Assembly (NCBI GenBank): GCA_004352715.1
Contig: SCFE01000041.1
Coordinates: 1,775,449 to 1,822,699, forward strand
Reading direction: 5' to 3'
Source: Hofstenia miamia
Taxonomy: Eukaryota; Xenacoelomorpha; Acoela
Length of the DNA: 47,251 nt
Part shown: piece after piece, positions 42,511 to 47,251 of the stretch
Position numbering within the stretch: the stretch's first letter is position 1
Layout: the number at the start of each line of letters is the position of its first letter
Made by a program: the position numbers and the translations under genes
The notes under the pieces: model-generated
What the model saw: only the letters and a program-made list of their open reading frames with translations
Told to the model about the DNA's origin: nothing
Database searches by the model: none

Positions 42511-44028
42511 CATTACTGGAAAAAAGAATTTGGCCACCCATGATTTGTCATAAACATTTCGAAGAAATGGACGCCAAGAAGGTCATCGTTATTTTTTAAT
42601 TAGATTGGGGTTGCAGAAAGAGGAATTCGTCAATGTTGAGACATAATTATCACTGTTCACTTTAAATCTCAAGGAGAGAAAAGCTAAAATGCTTGTAGTT
42701 AGCTAATCTTTTCTAGAAATATGTATTCGGCCACTTCTGACAAAATCATTGGTTGAGTTTTTTTCAGTCTATTTATATTGAAGATGTCTAACAACAGTTT
42801 TCTTTACCATATATGATGCCAGGTTACGTACCTCTTGCCATCCGCGAGTGATTATCTCCAAACATTTGGAAGGGATGAGTCAATGTAATATAGCCCGACT
42901 TGTCGAGAGACCTCCAAGTACTGTCGGGGATATCATCATATGTTTCACTTCTGAAAACATCATTGCCCCAAGCCATAGTCCGGAAGACCTCCAAAACCTC
43001 CCAATCAGCTCTTGCGTGCCTTTCAAAGCGAAATACCAAGAAGACTTGAGAGGAATTTCGCAAGGAATGGGCTGATGGTCACTTCGTGACAGCAAGAAGT
43101 GTGCGAAACATTCTGAAGAAGTACTCAATTGGGACTTCCGTGGCACCCAAAAACCATTTTTAACCTCAAAGCTAAGATTACGCCGGATGAGGTGGGCCAA
43201 TTTAATGAGAGAAAATTCATATGAAGATTGGTCTAATGTTATGTTTTCAGATGAGTCAAGATTTGAGTTATACTCATCGAAAGGAATGTTGATAAGGAGA
43301 CTAACTGGGCAGAAGTTCAGATTCTTACCTCAACCTACTCGGGAGACCATGAATTATGGTGAGAAATATGTAATGGTATGGGGTGCAATATGGAAGTGTA
43401 GCTTTCGCAAAATTGTTCACATCAATCCTACTCTTTTAAGCTCTTAATATGCTCGGATTCTAGAAAAGAAACTTTTGCCACTCCCTAAAAGTGATCAATA
43501 TATCAGCAGGATGGTGCTCCATGTCATACCTCAAAAGAAATGAAAAATTTCCTACACAATAATGGGGTTGTTATCCTTGCTGACTAGTTTGGCCAATTTC
43601 CAGACATTAACATTATCGAAAATATGTGGAAACAGGTCAAACATCGAATTGGACAGCATAGTCACACTGAAGACGAGCTGTGGAGCGCAATAAAGAAGAA
43701 ATTTTATGCAATTCCCAACAGCTTTATTGAAAGACTTTTTGCTTCAATTCCGGATCGCCTTGAAGCAGTTATTGGTTCAAGGGGACATCCTACAAAACAT
43801 TAGAAGTGACAATTTTGTTGTCAAGTGCTTGCATCAATTATTAATTGATGTATCTTATTTTGAATTTACTTTTTTCGGGTGGCCGAATACATTTTTCCAA
43901 TCTAAGTTTTCTAATTTTGATTAAAAATTAATAGCCAATTGTTTCTTAATCAAAGTAACACTTAGTTATAATTTTAGGCACACTTTATTCAAAATAGCAA
44001 GGTGGTCGAATACATATTTCCAGTACTG
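42511..44028 (+). mobile_element. Tc1/mariner element with IR/DR ends, inactive
   Basis: The ends CATTACTGGAAAAAAGAATT..GGCCACC and its inverted partner (reverse complement CAGTACTGGAAATATGTATT..CGACCACC) are flanked by TA at 42509-42510 and 44029-44030. A second, inner copy of the repeat lies on each side (42713-42738 and 43877-43902). This is the IR/DR layout with two transposase-binding sites per end. Length is 1518 bp, normal for an autonomous Tc1-like element. The transposase inside is broken. Confidence 0.92.
42813..43803 (+). pseudogene. Tc1-like transposase pseudogene
   Basis: Pieces in order: MMPGYVPLAIR, then a +1 shift and 'VIISKHLEGMSQCNIARLVE' with STVGDII (first helix-turn-helix). 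A second shift leads to 'SARSVRNILKK' and KLRLRRMRWANLMRE. The catalytic core shows 'MFSDESRFELY' (first Asp, 43250-43252), 'YQQDGAPCHTSKEM' (second Asp, 43510-43512) and 'FPDINIIENMW' (Glu, 43618-43620). Exactly 35 residues lie between the second Asp and the Glu, counting one TAG, so the signature is DD35E rather than the common DD34E. Stops at 43446-43448 and 43585-43587 and about three frameshifts kill it. Confidence 0.9.
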
Positions 44029-44030
44029 TA

Positions 44031-44530
44031 TTATTTAACATTTAATGATACACATACAGCTCTCTATACCTATTTTTCCCAAAATCAGTCCAATTTTTCC
44101 CTTAACATCTTAATGTGCTACATATATTGATCTATATGCTATATAGATAACAAATATTCATAAGTTTATTTACCTTCTAGACCAGTACACTGGAAAATTG
44201 GAATACCGATGTATAGTTCTTATGTTTTTTGAAGAATTGCCCATCGCCTGAAATTGGCATTGAGAAATATATAAACATTCTGTGCATTATTACTTTCTTA
44301 TTAATCACGCCATAGCTTCCAAAAAGGTTGTCAAACGTCATTTATTTCAAAGAACACTCTTAATTGAGCTCTTTTTTCCTGATAGTTTAGTGAAGTTAGA
44401 ACACAAACTTTATTTCAGCATTGTTTTTATAATTTTACCTCAACAAAAACAAAATATTTGAAAGTGAATACGTCAATGAGTCAGCATAAATATCTTGCAT
44501 TATTAAAATTAATTTATTTGTAATCTCTCA
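44031..44530. other. No recognisable gene
   Basis: AT-rich flank of the Tc1-like element. ACCAGTACACTGGAAAATTGG at 44181-44201 faintly echoes a Tc1 end but has no partner. Confidence 0.4.
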
Positions 44531-44538
44531 TCATGTAA

Positions 44539-44940
44539 TGGAGATATTTAAATCAGCCGTTCTAGAACTGGAGAAAAAGAACATATCAGCAGCCGATTTT
44601 TTCATTGATTTGACTAATTAAAGAAATAAGCTAATCCAGATATGAAAAAAAATTTAATGTACACCAAACTCTTAGAAATGCAGATAACGTTTAAACTCAC
44701 AAAACGACAGAGGAATTTAAGTCGTTTCTCAATTCAACAATAAATTACTTGGAAAAATAATTGGACTTTCTTTAACAATTAAGCATCTTGCAGATATTTC
44801 GTTCTCTTCTAAATTGCCAGAAATTTGTTAAAATTTTCAAACAATTTACACTTATAAAGACAGACTTGCTTTGAACATGGATGACGTTTTCGATGAACTT
44901 CAACTAATTCCGCTAATTTCAACCATAAGTATGTTAATAA
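44539..44940 (+). pseudogene. Decayed hAT-like (ZMYM/ZBED5-type) transposase
   Basis: With several stops and shifts the plus strand reads MEIFKSAVLELEKKNISAAD..FIDL, RNKL, KKFNVHQTLRNADNV, TTEEFKSFLNSTINYLEK, LTIKHLADISFSSKLPEI, YTYKDRLALNMDDVFDELQL. The pattern (helix, LRN.L, short linker, F....YLEK, LS.......P, LNMD..F.E) resembles the segment before the dimerisation domain in hAT proteins of the ZMYM/ZBED5 type. No terminal HATC motif is visible. The assignment is by general pattern and is tentative. Confidence 0.4.
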
Positions 44941-46470
44941 TTTCAAAATATTTTCATTCATGCTTTCAATCCCAAGAAAATCAGTTTACTGGGAACATAT
45001 TTTTAGGGTAACGGTAAAAAATATCGACGATAAAGAAATAGATGCTCTGCAAATTTATAAAAATGAGCTTTTCATATACTTCAATCAGTGACATCAAGCA
45101 TATTAAAAATTACGAGTGCTAGAGGGTCAAAACATTTTTCATGTGAGAATATGAATAGAAGAATGAAATGTTATTCTTAATGTTTACTTGAAGAAACATT
45201 TAAATACTCATTATCATTACTCACGAACCAATAAGAACAGGTACCACAGAATATGGAGCGTCTTTTCTTTCATTTATGTCTTCTAAAACAAATTAAGTCG
45301 TGCGAATCCTCAATCACTTAAGTTTTAAGATTCTGCAGTGTTACTGGCCTTGTAGGCCCATGATCTTTGACTTTGTACAGGGAGACCCGCAGGAGGGGGT
45401 TGGTAGAATATCTATGGAAAAAATATTTGAGCTTAGCAGATAACCCCATTGGGATGTAGAAATTACGATTATTTGAGCGTTATGGTAACATTTTGAATAG
45501 ATTTAAAAATCGGTATTTTTATCAAAAATGGTAACGTTTTCAAGTACCTCAGGTACTGCAATGCGACTTTGTACAAATTTCCACCCTTTCGTTGGTGCAT
45601 ATTCACCAAGCATTTGCAAATTTCATATTAGGCTTGGAGAAAAATGTTTGAAAATGTGAAAAACGGCTTGTTCTTTTAAAAAGATAACATGCCGTTTGAT
45701 AGTACTTACTGAATATCACTCTTGAAAAATGTTTTGGCTTTGTGGGTAACATTTTTCATTCACTAAACATCTTTTTAATCTACCTCAATTTACATATTTA
45801 ATGTTTTTGTAAATACATTTATTGTTCAAGCTGCTAGTAACAAGTCAGATTCAATTCAACAATGCGTAACATATGCACTCAAAAATCCGAACAAANNNNN
45901 NNNNNNNNNNNNNNNNNNNNNNNNNNNNNNNNNNNNNNNNNNNNNNNNNNNNNNNNNNNNNNNNNNNNNNNNNNNNNNNNNNNNNNNNNNNNNNNATAAT
46001 AATCTGAAAGTTGTTTTAAAAAGTACAGAAAATTATAATAATTCTGTAACAATAAGTCTTACAATGTACTAAAAGGGCGACAAAACTAAGAAAACTTTAT
46101 CATATAAGAAAAATTAAGTTTTCAAGAAAACGGGTGATCCTTAGTCTTTTCGGTTTGACGCTACTTCAACATTAAGGACACTTGTTGGAAATTTTCTGAA
46201 AATGTAGTAAAAATTGACCAACAGTTGGTGAAGTCGGCGAAGAATCAGAGCATATATATAGTTTCGCAATTACATGATTAACTAAATATAAATTTTGTTT
46301 TCATTATTCCTCATACTTCTTCACTAAATAGCCTGAGTATATAAAACGAAATAACGGTTGGCCGGGAGATTCAGTAAAAGTGAATTTCATTGAGATTCTA
46401 TTTTGACATTTTTCTTGTTGTTCTTCTCTATTTGTAGGAATAGAAATACCATGAAATTATGTTTCTGAAC
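44941..46470. other. No gene; contains a 100-base gap
   Basis: AT-rich. N at 45896-45995 is a fixed 100-base gap of unknown true size, here not next to a (TA)n array. A GC-richer phrase at 45355-45405 has no recognisable identity. Confidence 0.6.
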
Positions 46471-46473
46471 GAC

Positions 46474-46580
46474 AACTGAGTTCGCTAGCACAACCTCATT
46501 TGTAGTTGGTATCGCTACACTTATGTCATAAAAGTGTTGTGATCCCGACTGCAAATAAGGATGTGTTAGTGAACTAAGTT
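46474..46580 (+). repeat. 107-bp near-perfect hairpin
   Basis: AACTGAGTTCGCTAGCACAA.. (46474 on) folds against the inverted strand ending ..GTTAGTGAACTAAGTT (46580), with its centre at TTATGTCATAA (46521-46531). Over about 49 bp per arm most differences become G-U pairs if the plus strand is transcribed; only about five true mismatches and a 2-nt bulge remain. It could be a foldback MITE or a microRNA-like precursor; the small loop favours a foldback. Confidence 0.75.
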
Positions 46581-46589
46581 ATATTCCAT

Positions 46590-47251
46590 TTGCAAGAAAA
46601 TATAAATACACGTACGTCTACTCTGTTTGCACTCGAATGCAGGGTTTTCGAATACTCGGAATGTTAATCCCCTTGAAAATACTTTGTCAAATCAATTATT
46701 TAATATTTCAGTTTGTTTGTCAACTAGGGTTCCACTTTGCTGTCACCTTCTGATATTGCATTGATAAACATACTCTACTTATGTACATTATATTGTAAGG
46801 TAAGAATTGTAAGTTGTGAACTTCAGAAGACTTTTCAATAATTTCTGAATAGAATTAATGTAATTTACTTGTTTTTAAAGGTCATACAAACAGGGTAGTG
46901 TTCTATTGTGATAACTAAGACTTCTCTTCCAGCAAAAGATTAGTAATCTGACCATATATAGTATTTCATACAGTTTGATGTGCTGTCAATTGTCGTTATG
47001 GGATTTAGTGCACAATTTGTCAATGAATTTACGAAATTTGTTGTAAAAATAAACTCATCAATGATGTTAATAAAAATACATAATTTGGTTTTTAAACTAA
47101 ACTATATTGGTTGGTATTATGACCGTTTAAGTATTCACAGATAATAGAAACTAGCAGATTTCTTGTTATTCAAGCGATTTTATTAAAATAATATTTAGAA
47201 ACGGGCATAACGGGCTTTGGATACGGGACAAAGAAACAGACCTATTTTTAT
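46590..47251. other. No recognisable gene
   Basis: AT-rich sequence to the end of the window, with no open frame or repeat worth calling. Confidence 0.5.

Noticed and set aside
1-47251. CRISPR array, bacterial operons or rRNA
   Set aside because: The minisatellites have 11-bp units without spacers, there are no packed co-directional genes, and no rRNA-like sequence was seen.

Overview
The window is AT-rich nuclear DNA from an animal, probably an invertebrate. The signs are decayed animal transposons (Penelope, P/THAP9-like, Tc1/mariner, hAT-like, Mutator-like), several CR1/Jockey-type LINEs, long (TA)n arrays, runs of N, and no operon-like packing of genes. The phylum cannot be fixed from the sequence. 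Almost every recognisable coding stretch is mobile-element derived and broken.

Layout: 1.65-3.1 kb (-) Penelope-like relic. 4.25-4.35 kb (-) possible 33-codon exon. 5.26-7.43 kb (-) broken gene of the DUF7869-like family carrying an exact 664-bp tandem duplication; it is interrupted by a TIR element (7.43-9.56 kb) that itself holds a 92-bp hAT-like MITE with an 8-bp target duplication. 10.7-11.9 kb: P-like transposase C-terminal fragment (-) among iterated TGGCAATATT motifs. 13.3-18.55 kb: a nested stack, in which a P/THAP9-like transposase (+) is interrupted first by a Mutator-like element (13348-14905, 9-bp target duplication) and then by 'element X' (16055-18438). X has a CCCAATAAACAAT terminal inverted repeat and an 11-bp minisatellite; further X pieces lie at 35.1-35.8 and 39.1-40.26 kb.

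20.4-21.65 kb (+) is the best candidate host gene: an uninterrupted 419-codon ORF for a secreted, beta-helix-like, Cys- and sequon-rich protein, followed by a polyadenylation signal. From 22 to 30 kb lie LINE relics, including a nearly intact 5'-truncated ORF2 (27285-29727) with a microsatellite-like tail. 25.35-25.72 kb (-) holds an unassigned 125-codon ORF between two TTAA-centred palindromes.

30-47 kb is sparse: LINE scraps (37.7, 40.9, 42.0 kb), repeat-rich element ends, a structurally complete but inactivated Tc1/mariner copy (42511-44028, D-to-E spacing 35), a decayed hAT-like transposase (44.5-44.95 kb), and a 107-bp near-perfect hairpin (46474-46580). No rRNA or CRISPR was seen; one tRNA-like sequence (13755-13823) is probably a SINE head. 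The window mainly records successive, nested transposon insertions rather than a working gene set.
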